Under the pieces are notes generated by a model that saw nothing but the letters and a program-made list of their open reading frames with translations, was not told the DNA's origin and ran no database searches. 64,000 bases of DNA from Bog-756 sp963699105 (GTDB taxonomy: Bacteria > Actinomycetota > Acidimicrobiia > Acidimicrobiales > RAAP-2). The translations under genes and the position numbers were made by a program. The stretch covers positions 1,426,001 through 1,490,000 of the forward strand of contig CAVOTI010000001.1 in the NCBI GenBank assembly GCA_963699105.1, in the 5' to 3' direction. Shown here piece by piece: positions 29,001-38,043 of the stretch (the first letter of the stretch is position 1; every line of letters begins with the position of its first letter).

Positions 29001-30187
29001 GCTCACACGGAATAAAGGACCGGGTGGCGATCGTCGGGATGGGCTGCACCCGATTCGCCGAACACTGGGACAAGAGCCTCGACGACCTCATCGTCGAGGC
29101 GGCCGAGGACACCTTCGCCTCGGCCGGAGTGACCAAGGAGGATGTCGATGCCTACTGGCTCGGCACCGCCCAGTCGGGCATGAGCGGGATCACGCTGGCC
29201 CGGCCCCTCCAGCTCCAGGGCAAGCCGATCACCCGGGTCGAGAACTACTGCACCACCGGTTCGGAGGCCCTCCGGGCCGCCGCCTACGCCGTGGCTTCGG
29301 GGGCCTACGACGTGGCCATGGCGGTGGGAGCCGAAAAGGTGAAGGACTCGGGCTACCAGGGCCTCAATGCCTTCCCCATCCCCAACGACGGCACCCAGCG
29401 GACGCTGACGGCGGCGGCCATGTTCTCCATGGTGGCTCCGGCCTACGGCAAGAAATACGGGGTGGGCGAGGACGAGCTCACCGAGGTGTTGGCCCGCATC
29501 TCGTGGAAGAACCACCAGAACGGGGCGCTCAACCCCCGGGCCCAGTTCCGCAAGGCGGTCACCACCGAGACGATCTGCGCCTCGCCGAGGGTGGCCGGAC
29601 GCCTCGGTGTGTTCGACTGCGCCGGGGTGGCCGACGGTGCCGCCGCCGCCATCGTGGTCCGGGCCGAGGACGCCCACAAGTACACCGACAAGCCGCTCTA
29701 CATCAAGGCCCTGTCGTTCTCGGCGGGAAGCGGCTCGGGTCTCATCGATCCCGAGTACGACTACACCTGGTTCCCCGAGTGTGCCGGAGCCGCCGAGGAC
29801 GCCTACCTCCAGGCCGGCATCACCGACCCGCGCCATCAGCTGGCCATGGCCGAGGTGCACGACTGCTTCACCCCCACCGAGCTCGTCCTGATGGAGGACC
29901 TCGGGTTCGCCGAGCGGGGCACCGCCTGGAAGGAGGTGCTAGCCGGCACCTTCGACCGTGACGGCCAGCTGCCGGTCAACCCCGACGGGGGATTGAAGAG
30001 CTTCGGCCATCCGGTGGGCGCCTCGGGACTGAGGATGTTCTTCGAGACCTGGCTGCAGCTGCGGGGCGAGGCCACTCCCGAACGGCAGATCGACACCGAC
30101 CGGACACTGGCCCTCACCCACAACCTGGGCGGCTACCCGGGAGAGATGGTCTCGTTCGTCTCGGTGGTGGGAACAGAGCTGGGCTGA
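28997..30187 (+). CDS. SCP2-type thiolase / lipid-transfer thiolase
   Basis: 396 intact residues. The nucleophile region ENYCTTGSEALR gives Cys85. EVHDCFT holds His288, and GGLKSFGHPVGASG holds His338, so the catalytic set of SCP2-like thiolases is present. Such enzymes cleave 3-ketoacyl-CoA or, paired with a DUF35 protein, act as retro-aldolases on steroid side chains. Its ATG overlaps the TGA of the cysteine-free DUF35 fusion, strongly suggesting that they form a complex. RBS AGAGGAG at 28986-28992 lies within the preceding gene. Confidence 0.9.
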   Translation: MSSHGIKDRVAIVGMGCTRFAEHWDKSLDDLIVEAAEDTFASAGVTKEDVDAYWLGTAQSGMSGITLARPLQLQGKPITRVENYCTTGSEALRAAAYAVASGAYDVAMAVGAEKVKDSGYQGLNAFPIPNDGTQRTLTAAAMFSMVAPAYGKKYGVGEDELTEVLARISWKNHQNGALNPRAQFRKAVTTETICASPRVAGRLGVFDCAGVADGAAAAIVVRAEDAHKYTDKPLYIKALSFSAGSGSGLIDPEYDYTWFPECAGAAEDAYLQAGITDPRHQLAMAEVHDCFTPTELVLMEDLGFAERGTAWKEVLAGTFDRDGQLPVNPDGGLKSFGHPVGASGLRMFFETWLQLRGEATPERQIDTDRTLALTHNLGGYPGEMVSFVSVVGTELG

Positions 30188-30201
30188 GACCGGCTGTCGC
30201 C

Positions 30202-31023
30202 GTGGATCAGGCTGAGCGGACCCTGTTCTCCACCTTCTCGGACCTCCATCACCGGGAGCGACCGCTGCTGGTGCCCAACGCCTTCGATCCGGGTTCGGCC
30301 AAGCTGCTGGCCTGGTTGGGGTTCGAGGCCCTGGCCACCACCAGCAGCGGAGCGGCGGCAACCCTCGGACGGCTCGACTTCTCCCTCGATCGCACGGAGA
30401 CGTTGGACAACGCCGCCGCCATCGTGTCGGCCACCGACCTCCCGGTCTCTGCCGATCTCGGGAACGGATTCGGTGTCGGGATCGAAGCGGTGGCCGAGAC
30501 GGTTCGTCGGGCGGCGGCCATCGGTCTGGCCGGCCTGTCGATCGAGGACTATGCCGGCAACAGTTCGGCACCGATGTTCGACACCCCCATCGCCGTCGAA
30601 CGGGTGGAGGCGGCAGCAGAAGCCGCCCACGCCGGTCCGACGAAGCTCGTTCTGACGGCCCGGGCCGACAACTATGTGCACGGTCTCCCCGACCTGGGTG
30701 ACACCATCGACCGGCTCCAGCGGTTTCAGGCGGCGGGCGCCGACGTGCTCTTCGCCCCCGGCGTCGTTCCCCTGTCCGAGGTCCGGGACATCGTGTCGGC
30801 CGTGGACCGACCGGTCAACGTGCTGCTCCGGCCCGGCTCGCCCTCGGTCGACGAGCTGGCCGGCATCGGGGTCAAGCGCATCTCGGTCGGTGGGGCCTTC
30901 GCCTTCGCCGCCTACGGGGCAGTGGTCAAGGCGGCCGACGAGCTACGCCGTTCGGGAACCGCCGGCTACCTGGACGACGCCGCCGCCGGTGTGAGTGCCG
31001 CCCGGTCCGCCTTCGGAGCCTGA
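30202..31023 (+). CDS. Isocitrate lyase/PEP mutase-superfamily protein
   Basis: 273 residues from GTG 30202, 14 bp after the thiolase. PNAFDPGSAK near the N-terminus, PVSADLGNGFG (metal-binding Asp region), GLSIEDYAG and ARADNYV (Arg and Asp) follow the alpha/beta-barrel order of the superfamily. Absence of the isocitrate lyase KKCGH loop argues for a lyase or decarboxylase acting on a small oxo- or dicarboxylic acid, such as methylisocitrate- or oxaloacetate-like compounds. Third gene of the rightward arm of the acyl-CoA divergon; it may process a released C3-C4 unit. Confidence 0.82.
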   Translation: MDQAERTLFSTFSDLHHRERPLLVPNAFDPGSAKLLAWLGFEALATTSSGAAATLGRLDFSLDRTETLDNAAAIVSATDLPVSADLGNGFGVGIEAVAETVRRAAAIGLAGLSIEDYAGNSSAPMFDTPIAVERVEAAAEAAHAGPTKLVLTARADNYVHGLPDLGDTIDRLQRFQAAGADVLFAPGVVPLSEVRDIVSAVDRPVNVLLRPGSPSVDELAGIGVKRISVGGAFAFAAYGAVVKAADELRRSGTAGYLDDAAAGVSAARSAFGA

Positions 31024-31078
31024 GCCGTCACCGGCACCGGGCGGCGTCCCGGGACGGGTCGGATCGGCTGTCGGCTGG

Positions 31079-31774
31079 TCAGCAGCCGGCCGGAGCCGGC
31101 GCTTCGGCCTCCCGTTCGTCGAGGAAGGCCCACCAGGCATCGGCGCCCCGGCGGGCCCACTGCTCGACCGGGGCCGGGTCGGCCCCCAGGGTCAGCAGCG
31201 CCTCGACGGCCCAGTCCCCGTGGTCGGCCTCGAGGGCGGCGTGCACGTCCCAGAACTCGGTGCCGGTGACGTCCATTCCATACCGACGTCGCAGGCCGTT
31301 GGCCTTGGTCGAGGCGATGGCCGACGCCTGGATCTCGTAGGCGGCCAGGCCGGCCAGTGCGGCCGCCGGTCCCTCGGCCACCAAGTCGGCGTAGGTCTGG
31401 ACCAGGGCCTCGGCGGCCGGCCCCGGGGCGGCGGACGCCGGGGCGCCGGGCAGGGCGCTGGCGAAGCGGTCGAACAGGTCGAGATGGGGCTCGGGACGGC
31501 CGAGCTCGTCGCTCAGATTGCGGATCACCATCTCCTCGGCTTCGACCTCACCGGCCGCCCGGAGCTGGTCGACCACGTCGGACAGCACCCCAGGGAGGGC
31601 AGCTTCGAACGCCCGGTAGTGGACGGCGTACTCGGCCAACTCGTCCTGGGACAGGAGCCCTGCCTCCCAGCGCCGGTAGAAGGGATGGGTCAGGAGCAGA
31701 CGTCCCTCGAGGGCCCGGGACAAAGAGCCCGACAGAGGTGCATCGCCGTGGATGGGGGCATCGCCAGAGGTCAT
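31079..31774 (-). CDS. TenA/PqqC-like (heme-oxygenase-fold) iron-containing enzyme
   Basis: 231 residues from ATG 31774; an open frame back to 31840 lacks a good start context. All-helical protein with LLTHPFYRRWEAGLLS, a Glu-rich helix (AEEMVIRNLSDELG) and HAALEADHGDWAVEAL, where His and Glu/Asp residues could hold a di-iron centre, as in the iron-containing redox enzyme family related to PqqC and CADD. No pqq genes are nearby. The reaction is unknown; oxidative side-chain or cofactor chemistry is typical. It is convergent with the 30202 gene. Confidence 0.75.
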   Translation of the reverse strand: MTSGDAPIHGDAPLSGSLSRALEGRLLLTHPFYRRWEAGLLSQDELAEYAVHYRAFEAALPGVLSDVVDQLRAAGEVEAEEMVIRNLSDELGRPEPHLDLFDRFASALPGAPASAAPGPAAEALVQTYADLVAEGPAAALAGLAAYEIQASAIASTKANGLRRRYGMDVTGTEFWDVHAALEADHGDWAVEALLTLGADPAPVEQWARRGADAWWAFLDEREAEAPAPAGC

Positions 31775-32024
31775 GCCGCATCCTAACCAAGGGCGGGCGG
31801 CGCCGATCGCCGATCCCGGGTGGCCGGGTTCAGTTCGCACCGAGGTTCGGGATCACGTGGCCCCGGCAGGCCCCGGCCGAGGGCCTCGGTCATTCGGTTC
31901 CGCGAATAACCAACCCAGCGTATGTCTCGTACTGGGAGTAGGGGATTCTGAAAAGTGGCAGCGGTGGACACCCCGGCGAACCACCTGAGGCCGTCCTCCG
32001 AACCGTCGTGTCCCCGGTCACCGT

Positions 32025-32882
32025 TCAGCGGGCGGCGGCCGCCTGGTTGGACGGGTGGGCGTACCGCCCGCTCATGTACACAGGGACCCGGGTGGCCCCG
32101 CCCGGCAGACCGACGGGGGGCGACCCCGGATGGAGATAGCTGAGCTTGCGCTCCCGTTCCTCGGCCGACCGGCGCAGCTGCACCAGCAGCACCACGTAGG
32201 CGGCGAGGGCCAGGCCGGAGATGATGGACACGATCCAGGCCGCCCCGGCCCCGGGCACCAGCCCGATCAGCAGGGTGAGGAAGAAGACGGAGGCGAGAAC
32301 TCCCAACGTGGACCGACGTCGCTGACGAGCCGCCCGCCGGACCCGGACCTCGCCCCCGGGTCCCCCGGGTCCGCCGAGACCGACCGGTCCCCGGCGGCCG
32401 GGGATGTCGGGCGGGAGCTCGTGCGGGGTGCGGAGCACGGGTGGCCGGGCGCCGGCGACGGGATGGGACGGGTCAAGGTCGTCGAACCGGATGACACCGG
32501 GCCGGTCGACGGTGTCCACCGGTTGGACGGCATCCTGGCCGCCGATGCCCACCGGCGGCGGATCCTCTCCGAGAAAGGCCAGAGCGGGACGGGGCAGCTG
32601 GTCGGCCCCCACCACGGTCAGGACCGGCATGGCCGACACTTCCGGGTACGGCGAACCCGGTTGCGACTGTCCCGGTCCCCCGACGGCCCGGAGCCGGAAC
32701 GCCGGCTTCACGATGGGATCCGGGGCGCTGTGCTCGAGCACCCGCAACGACCGTCGGAAGTGGGAGACGGAGGTGACACCGGCGGCACGGGAGCGGCGCT
32801 TCACGAGATTGGGACCGAGGATGGCCAGCCACGCCACGACAACGACCACCACCAGTACCACAGGCACCAACTCCTCGGACAA
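32025..32882 (-). CDS. Actinobacterial membrane protein with long proline-rich linker
   Basis: 285 residues. An N-terminal anchor (VVLVVVVVVAWLAILGP) is followed by a basic segment KRRSR and the motif SVSHFRRSLRVLEH. A disordered Pro/Gly/Arg-rich linker spans about residues 75-195, then two adjacent helices (FFLTLLIGLVPG and WIVSIISGLALAAYVVLLVQL) and a charged tail. The layout of one helix, cytoplasmic linker and hairpin occurs in conserved actinobacterial proteins of unknown function, some tied to cell division or envelope. The TTG start at 32882 is doubtful because the purine tract abuts it. Confidence 0.65.
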   Translation of the reverse strand: MSEELVPVVLVVVVVVAWLAILGPNLVKRRSRAAGVTSVSHFRRSLRVLEHSAPDPIVKPAFRLRAVGGPGQSQPGSPYPEVSAMPVLTVVGADQLPRPALAFLGEDPPPVGIGGQDAVQPVDTVDRPGVIRFDDLDPSHPVAGARPPVLRTPHELPPDIPGRRGPVGLGGPGGPGGEVRVRRAARQRRRSTLGVLASVFFLTLLIGLVPGAGAAWIVSIISGLALAAYVVLLVQLRRSAEERERKLSYLHPGSPPVGLPGGATRVPVYMSGRYAHPSNQAAAAR

Positions 32883-32948
32883 CCCTTCCGACCCGAAAAA
32901 CCCTAGCCACGGCCAATTCCGAGTTGGTGGATGGTGGCAGCCGCCCGG

Positions 32949-33569
32949 TCAGGAAGGTGGCCGGGGACGCAAGCCCTCCAGCACGGCCGCGCACATGAGC
33001 TCGGCCCCGGCGTCCTCCTCCTCGTCGTGGACGAACCCGATCCCGCACAGCTCGAGCGACACCCACCCGTGGATGCCGGCCCAGATCACCTGGGACGTGA
33101 GGGCCGGGTCCCGTCTCCACGATCAGCCCGGCCCGCATGGCCCGGCGACCACCGTGGCGACCAGACCGTCGAAGGCCCCGGCGGCCGACGACCATGGCCG
33201 CATCGCTCGGCTCGAAGCCGGGCACGGCCCGCAGGAACATCACCTGGTAGGCCATGGGATGGGCCAGGGCCAGGGCCCGGTAGCGCCGGCCCCCCTCGAG
33301 CAGGGCCTCGAGCCGGGTCGTCGATTTCGCCCAAGGTGACCATGGCCTCGCCCAGGCGCTCGAAGCCCTCCATGAAGAGGGCCTCGACGATGCCCGCCTT
33401 GGAGTGCGAAGTGGTTGTAGACGCCCATGGGGGCCACCCCGGCGGCCGCGGCGATCCGCCGGACGGACAGGGCGTCGGGCCCCTCCCGTTCGAGCAGGTC
33501 GGAGGCGGCGTCGACCAGCGCCGCCTCCATCCCGGTGCTCGGGGTCCTGGTCCGGGATTGCGTGGCCAC
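32949..33569 (-). CDS. TetR-family regulator, frameshifted
   Basis: The N-terminal helix-turn-helix, ALVDAASDLLEREG, ALSVRRIAAAAGVAPMGVYNHF, is in the frame starting at 33569. The ligand domain is spread over two other frames: ALFMEGFERLGEAMVTLGEI near 33370, AHPMAYQVMFLRAVPGFEP near 33260, and IWAGIHGWVSLELCGIGFVHDEEE near 33090-33010, ending at 32949. At least three indels are needed. It is divergent from an MFS efflux gene, with an operator-like palindrome between them, the standard layout of a drug-responsive repressor. Confidence 0.75.
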
Positions 33570-33584
33570 GGGGCTATCGTAGAT

Positions 33585-33600
33585 TAGAACACTCGTGCTA
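33585..33600. promoter_or_regulatory. Operator-like palindrome between tetR and MFS genes
   Basis: TAGAAC-ACTC-GTGCTA forms an imperfect dyad (TAGnAC...GTnCTA). It lies 16 bp upstream of the tetR start and 23 bp upstream of the MFS ATG at 33623, within an AT-rich patch that also holds TATAACAAT. A TetR dimer bound here could repress both genes. Inferred from symmetry and position. Confidence 0.5.
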
Positions 33601-33622
33601 TAACAATAGAACGACGTACTTC

Positions 33623-35268
33623 ATGAGCATCCGCGAGCCAAGGAGGCGCCCGCAGTCGAGCCGTCGAGCCCCGACCCGCCCACCGTCCCACGACCGCCGC
33701 TGGATGATCCTCCCGGTCCTGTGCCTGTCGGTGTTCCTCGTGGTGGTGGACAACACCATCGTCAACGTGGCCCTGCCCAGCCTGAGCCGGCACCTGGGCG
33801 CCTCGACCACCTCGCTGCAGTGGATCGTCGACGCCTACAGCCTGGCCTTCGCCGGCCTGCTGCTGGCCGGGGGCGGCGTCGGCGACCGGCTGGGGCGCAA
33901 GGGGGTCATGCAGGTCGGTCTGGTGTTCTTCGGGCATCTTCTCGGCGGCGGCCGCGGCCAGTCACACGACCGGGACCCTGATCGCCAGCCGGGCCCTCAT
34001 GGGGGTGGCCGCCGCCTTCATCTTCCCGGCCACCCTGGCCATCCTCACCAGCGTGTTCACCGACCACGCCGAACGGCAGAAGGCCCTGGGCATCTGGGGC
34101 GCCACGTCGGGGATCGCCGTGGCCTTCGGGCCCATCACCGGCGGGGCGCTGCTCGAGCACTTCTGGTACGGGTCGATCTTCCTCGTCAATGTCCCCATCG
34201 TGGTGGTCACACTCATCGGCAGCGCCGTGCTCATCCCGGTGCTCCAGCCCGAGGCGCGCCACCGCTTCGACACCGCCGGGCGTGGTCATCTCCACCGTGG
34301 GGGTCAGCCTGCTGGTGCTGGCCATCATCGAGGGGCCGCAGTGGGGCTGGGGCAGCGGCGGCCACCCTGGCCTGCTTCGCCGGCCGCCGCCGTGCTGCTC
34401 GGGCGTGTTCACCCTGGTCGAACTGCGGACCGAGCACCCGCTGCTCGACGTGCGGGTGTTCCCATCCCCCGTTTCTCGGCGGGGCGCTGTCCATCGCCGT
34501 GGCCTTCTTCTGCCTGTTCGGCTTCATCTTCCTCGTGACCCAGTACTTCCAGTTCGTGAAGGGCTACTCGACCCTGTCGGCCGGGGTGCACACCCTTCCC
34601 TTCGCCATCGTGGCCGCCATCTTCACCCCCATCGCCGCCGTGGTGGCCCTCAAGATCGGAACCACGGCTGGTGGTGGCGAGCCGGGCTGCTCCTGATGGC
34701 CGGGGGCCTGGTCATGGCCGGGCCTGACCTCCAAGCCGGACGCCGCCTTCTTCGGGCCCATCATCGTGTCCATGGTGCTGCTGGCCCTCGGGCTGTCGGC
34801 CATCACCGCCCCGGCCACCGAGGCGGTGATGGGGTCGCTGGCCGCCGACCAGGTCGGGCGCGGGCGCCGCCGTCAACAACACCACCCGCGAGCTCGGCGG
34901 GACCCTCGGGGTGGCCGTGCTGGGTTCGGTCTTCGCCTCGGCCTACGGCCCCCGGATCATCCGGGCCTTCGCGCCCTACCCCATCCCGGCGGGGGCCAAG
35001 CAGGCGGCCCACCAGTCGATGGCCGCCGCGCTGGCCGTGGTGGGACCACGCCCCGGCGGTCGCCCGGCCGGTCCTGCAGGCCGGCGCCTTCGCCGCTTTC
35101 GGCGCCGGGCTGACGGCAGCGTGCATGGTGGGTGCCGGCGTGGCCGTGCTGGGGGCACTGGCGGCCTTCCGCTGCTTCCTGCCCGGGGCCGGTACGTCCG
35201 GGAGACCGAGGCCGTGCGAGCACGGTCGCCGCTGGTGGCGCCGGGACCGCTCGCCGGCCGCCGACTGA
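33623..35268 (+). CDS. MFS drug-efflux transporter (DHA2 type), many frameshifts
   Basis: Reconstructed chain of about 540 residues. From ATG 33623 it reads LVVVDNTIVNVALPSLS (D1-like), then motif A GGGVGDRLGRKG. Later helices appear alternately in all three frames: AFIFPATLAILTSVF at 34015, VVISTVGVSLLVLAIIEGP at 34285, GALSIAVAFFCLFGFIFL at 34485, and VAVLGSVFASAYGP at 34910. At least eight single-base indels are required, many at GGG or CCC runs. The order and content of conserved segments are complete, which argues for an active gene with sequence errors. Paired with the divergent tetR. Confidence 0.72.
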
Positions 35269-35311
35269 CCGAGCCGTGCACGCCGCCAGCGGCTGACCAC
35301 GGACCGGCGGG

Positions 35312-35952
35312 TCAGTCGAAGATGGGGGCGACGTCGCGGCTGCGCTTGAGCTCGAAGAAGCCGGGCGTGCCGGCGACCGCCAGCACCCCGTCCCACAGCA
35401 CGCCGGCCGCCTCGCCCTTCGGGGCGGGCGTGACCACCGGACCGAAGAAGGCGACGCCCGCCGACACTGATGACCGGGGTGCCCACCTCGTAGCCGACCT
35501 GGTCCATGCCGGCGTGGTGGGACTTCTTCACGGCGTCGTCGAACTCGTCGGTCTCGGCGGCATCGGCCAGCGACAGCGGCGAGCCCCGCCTCGGCCAGCG
35601 CCTCCTCGATGGTGGCCCGGTCCTTGGGCTTCTTCTCCAGGTGGAACCGGTTGCCCAGCGCGGTGTAGAGCGGGAGCAGCACGTCGGGGCCGAACTCCTG
35701 CTCGGCGGCGATGCACACCCGCACCGGGCCCCACGCCTCGGCCAGCAGCTTGCGGTAGTCGTCGGAGAGGTCCTCTTTGTCGGAGTTGAGGTAGGCCAGG
35801 GACATCACATGCCACTGGACCTCGATGGGACGGACCTCGGCGGCGTGCAGGATCCAGCGTGAGGTGATCCACGCCCACGGGCACAGCGGATCGAACCAGA
35901 AGTCGACCACCGCCTTCTCGGTGGTCCGTCCGATCGTTCCGGTGTCGGGCAT
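35312..35952 (-). CDS. DsbA-fold mycothiol-dependent nitroreductase-like protein, frameshifted
   Basis: About 212 residues from ATG 35952, after GAGAGGTGAC. VDFWFDPLCPWAW then ITSRWILHAAEVRPIEVQWHVMSLAYLN closely follows the Rv2466c-type DsbA-family pattern, and WGPVRVCIAAEQEFG and the C-terminal FFELKRSRDVAPIFD confirm it. The active-site motif is CPWA rather than CPWC, leaving one Cys. Indels near 35575 and near 35475 interrupt the frame. Family members reduce substrates with mycothiol; a monothiol site would favour glutathione-S-transferase-like chemistry or mycothiol binding. Confidence 0.75.
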
Positions 35953-36176
35953 GTCGTCACCTCTCGTTTCCCTCGGCTTGCCCGCTACAACGCCGGGAGG
36001 CGGCGGTCTCTTCCCGCCGGCCCTCGCTTTCCGGCGCCCGGGCGGGGCCGACGGCGCCGCCCCGCGGGCAGAGCCGACGGTTCCGCCCCGCAGGCAGGCG
36101 ACAGGAACCGACCGGACCAGGTAGGAACGGATCGCAAGAGCGACGACAGGACATTTCCGGCAAGGAGGCCCAACTG

Positions 36177-37035
36177 ATGAGCCCGCAACACCCCAGTGAC
36201 GTCCCGCCCATCGAGGAGCTGGGACCGCCTCCTCGACGGCAGGGTCGCCGTGGTCACCGGGGCCGGGGCCGGTATCGGGGCCGCCGTCTCCCGCCTGTTC
36301 GCCGAGCACGGCGCCCTGGTGGAGATGGCCGAGGTGGACGAGGACCGGGCCCGCCGGACCCGCACGGCCGTCGAGGACGAGGGCGGCACCGTCCGCTCCC
36401 ACGTGGTCGACGTCACCGATGCCGCCGACGTCGAGCGTCTGGCCACCGATGTGCTGGCCGAGCACGGGCGGGTCGATGTGCTCGTCAACAACGTCGGGGA
36501 CTACCGCCCGCTGGTCCGGTTCGAGGACTCGACGCCCGAGTCGTGGAACGCCATGTACGAGGTCAATCTGCTCCACGTGTTCGCGGTGACCCGGGCCTTT
36601 CTCGGGTCGATGACCGACCGGCGGACCGGCTCGATCGTCAACATCCATTCGGTGGAGGGCATGCGGGGCTATCCGGGCGACCCGGTCTACGCCGCCATGA
36701 AGGCGGGGGTCTCCCACTTCACCACCAGTCTGGCCGTGGCCGTGGGGCGCCACGGGGTGCGGGTCAACGGCATCGGACCCGACCTGACCCAGACCCCCCA
36801 GGTCGACTATCTCTCCCGGGGCGGGAACGGCGACGACCTGTGGGCGTCCTGGGCGCCGGTGGGCCGCCTCGGCTGGCCCGAGGACCAGGCCCGGGTGGCC
36901 CTGTTCCTGGCGTCGGACCTCTCCAGCTTCGTCACCGGCCACAACATCCCGGTCGACGGCGGGACCAGAGCCGGCGGCGGGTGGTTCTACTCCCCCTCCG
37001 CCGGCCGGTTCGTCAACCGGCCCGAGAGGCTGTGA
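36177..37035 (+). CDS. SDR-family oxidoreductase, frameshift near the start
   Basis: About 285 residues. ATG 36177 after CAAGGAGG gives MSPQHPSDVPPIEELG; one base lost near 36225 moves the chain to the frame open from 36196 to 37035. VVTGAGAGIG is the cofactor site, NNVG follows, Ser in NIHSVEG, and YAAMK is the catalytic Tyr/Lys motif. The C-terminal extension (YSPSAGRFVNRPERL) is typical of SDRs acting on steroid- or terpene-like alcohols in this group. It is 225 bp from the divergent DsbA-fold gene. Substrate unknown. Confidence 0.85.
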
Positions 37036-37145
37036 TCGTCACGCCCCGGTGTGATCGGTCCGGTCCGGCGCCGCGTCGGCGAGTCGGGCGGATGGGGTCG
37101 GGCGCCGGGGAGTCGGGGAGTCGGGCGGATGGGGTCGGTCGGCCA

Positions 37146-38012
37146 CTACCGATCGGGAGCGGCCTGGGCCGACCAGCGGCCGTGGCGCCGCTCCACCACC
37201 ACGGACAGGCCGAAAGCGAGGGAGACAGCCTCGCCGGTCAGCACCTCGGACACCGGTCCGGCGGCCACCAACCGGGCGTCCCGCATCAGGGCGGCGTGGG
37301 TTATCCCGGGAGGGATCTCTTCGACATGGTGGGTCACCAGCACCAGGGGCGGCACGGCGGGATCCCCGGCCAAGGCGGCCAGCCGGCCCAGTAATCGCTC
37401 CCTGGCCCCGAGGTCGAGCCCGGCCGCCGGCTCGTCCATCAACAACAGCTCGGGTCGCCCCATCAGCGCCCGGGCCAACAGGACCTGTTGACGTTCGCCC
37501 TCGGACAGCAGGCCGAAGGGCCGCTCGGCGAACCCGTCCCCGCCGAACCCGGCACCGGCCAGGAGAGCCCTGGCTTCAGTGCGATCGTCGTCGGTGTACT
37601 GGTGCCACCAGGTCTCGAGGGCGGCGTGCCGTCCGGTCAGGACCACGTCGACCGCCGCCAGCCCGGGTCGGAGGGTGCGGGTCACCGACGCGCTCACCAC
37701 GGCGATGCGCTTGCGCAACTCGCGCATGTCCACCCGTCCGAGGCGCGCCCCCAGGATGTCGACGACGCCGCTGGTCGGCCACAACGCCGACCCGGCCACC
37801 TTCAACAGCGTGGTCTTGCCCGAGCCGTTGGGCCCGAGCAGCGCCCAGCGCTCCCCTTCTTCCACCTGCCACGAGATGTCGTCCAGGAGCGCTGTCCCGT
37901 CGCGCACCACCGAGACGTGTTCGAGCCGGAGTGCCGGACCGCTCACCGGTGCGGGGCCCGGCGACGGTCGGGGCGGCGGGGGCGGGGCATCGGGTCCGGA
38001 GCATACGTCCAT
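37146..38012 (-). CDS. ABC transporter ATP-binding protein without a linked permease
   Basis: 288 residues, intact. A Pro-rich leader of about 25 residues precedes the ATPase: Walker A GPNGSGKTTL, signature LSEGERQQVLLARAL (LSEGE in place of LSGGQ), Walker B LLLMDEPAAGLD and the switch His in LVTHHVEEI. It resembles single-subunit ATPases with a 'GSALWPTSG' insert seen in actinobacterial COG1119 (ModF/PhrA-like) proteins. No permease or binding protein is adjacent, so it may act in a non-transport role or with a distant partner. Confidence 0.88.
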   Translation of the reverse strand: MDVCSGPDAPPPPPRPSPGPAPVSGPALRLEHVSVVRDGTALLDDISWQVEEGERWALLGPNGSGKTTLLKVAGSALWPTSGVVDILGARLGRVDMRELRKRIAVVSASVTRTLRPGLAAVDVVLTGRHAALETWWHQYTDDDRTEARALLAGAGFGGDGFAERPFGLLSEGERQQVLLARALMGRPELLLMDEPAAGLDLGARERLLGRLAALAGDPAVPPLVLVTHHVEEIPPGITHAALMRDARLVAAGPVSEVLTGEAVSLAFGLSVVVERRHGRWSAQAAPDR

Positions 38013-38043
38013 CCGCTCGCTCGACCGGGTGGGAGGAGGGGCT

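Noticed and set aside
32473..33255. A long minus-strand open frame running from the TetR ligand domain into the 32025 membrane protein region.
   Set aside because: Conserved TetR sequence occupies only its beginning; the remainder is antisense or off-frame to the proline-rich linker gene.
34957..36942. A 661-codon minus-strand open frame across the DsbA-fold gene and the SDR gene.
   Set aside because: Only the portion 35952 to about 35575 has protein-like conservation. The rest is the shadow of the plus-strand SDR and MFS genes in GC-rich DNA.
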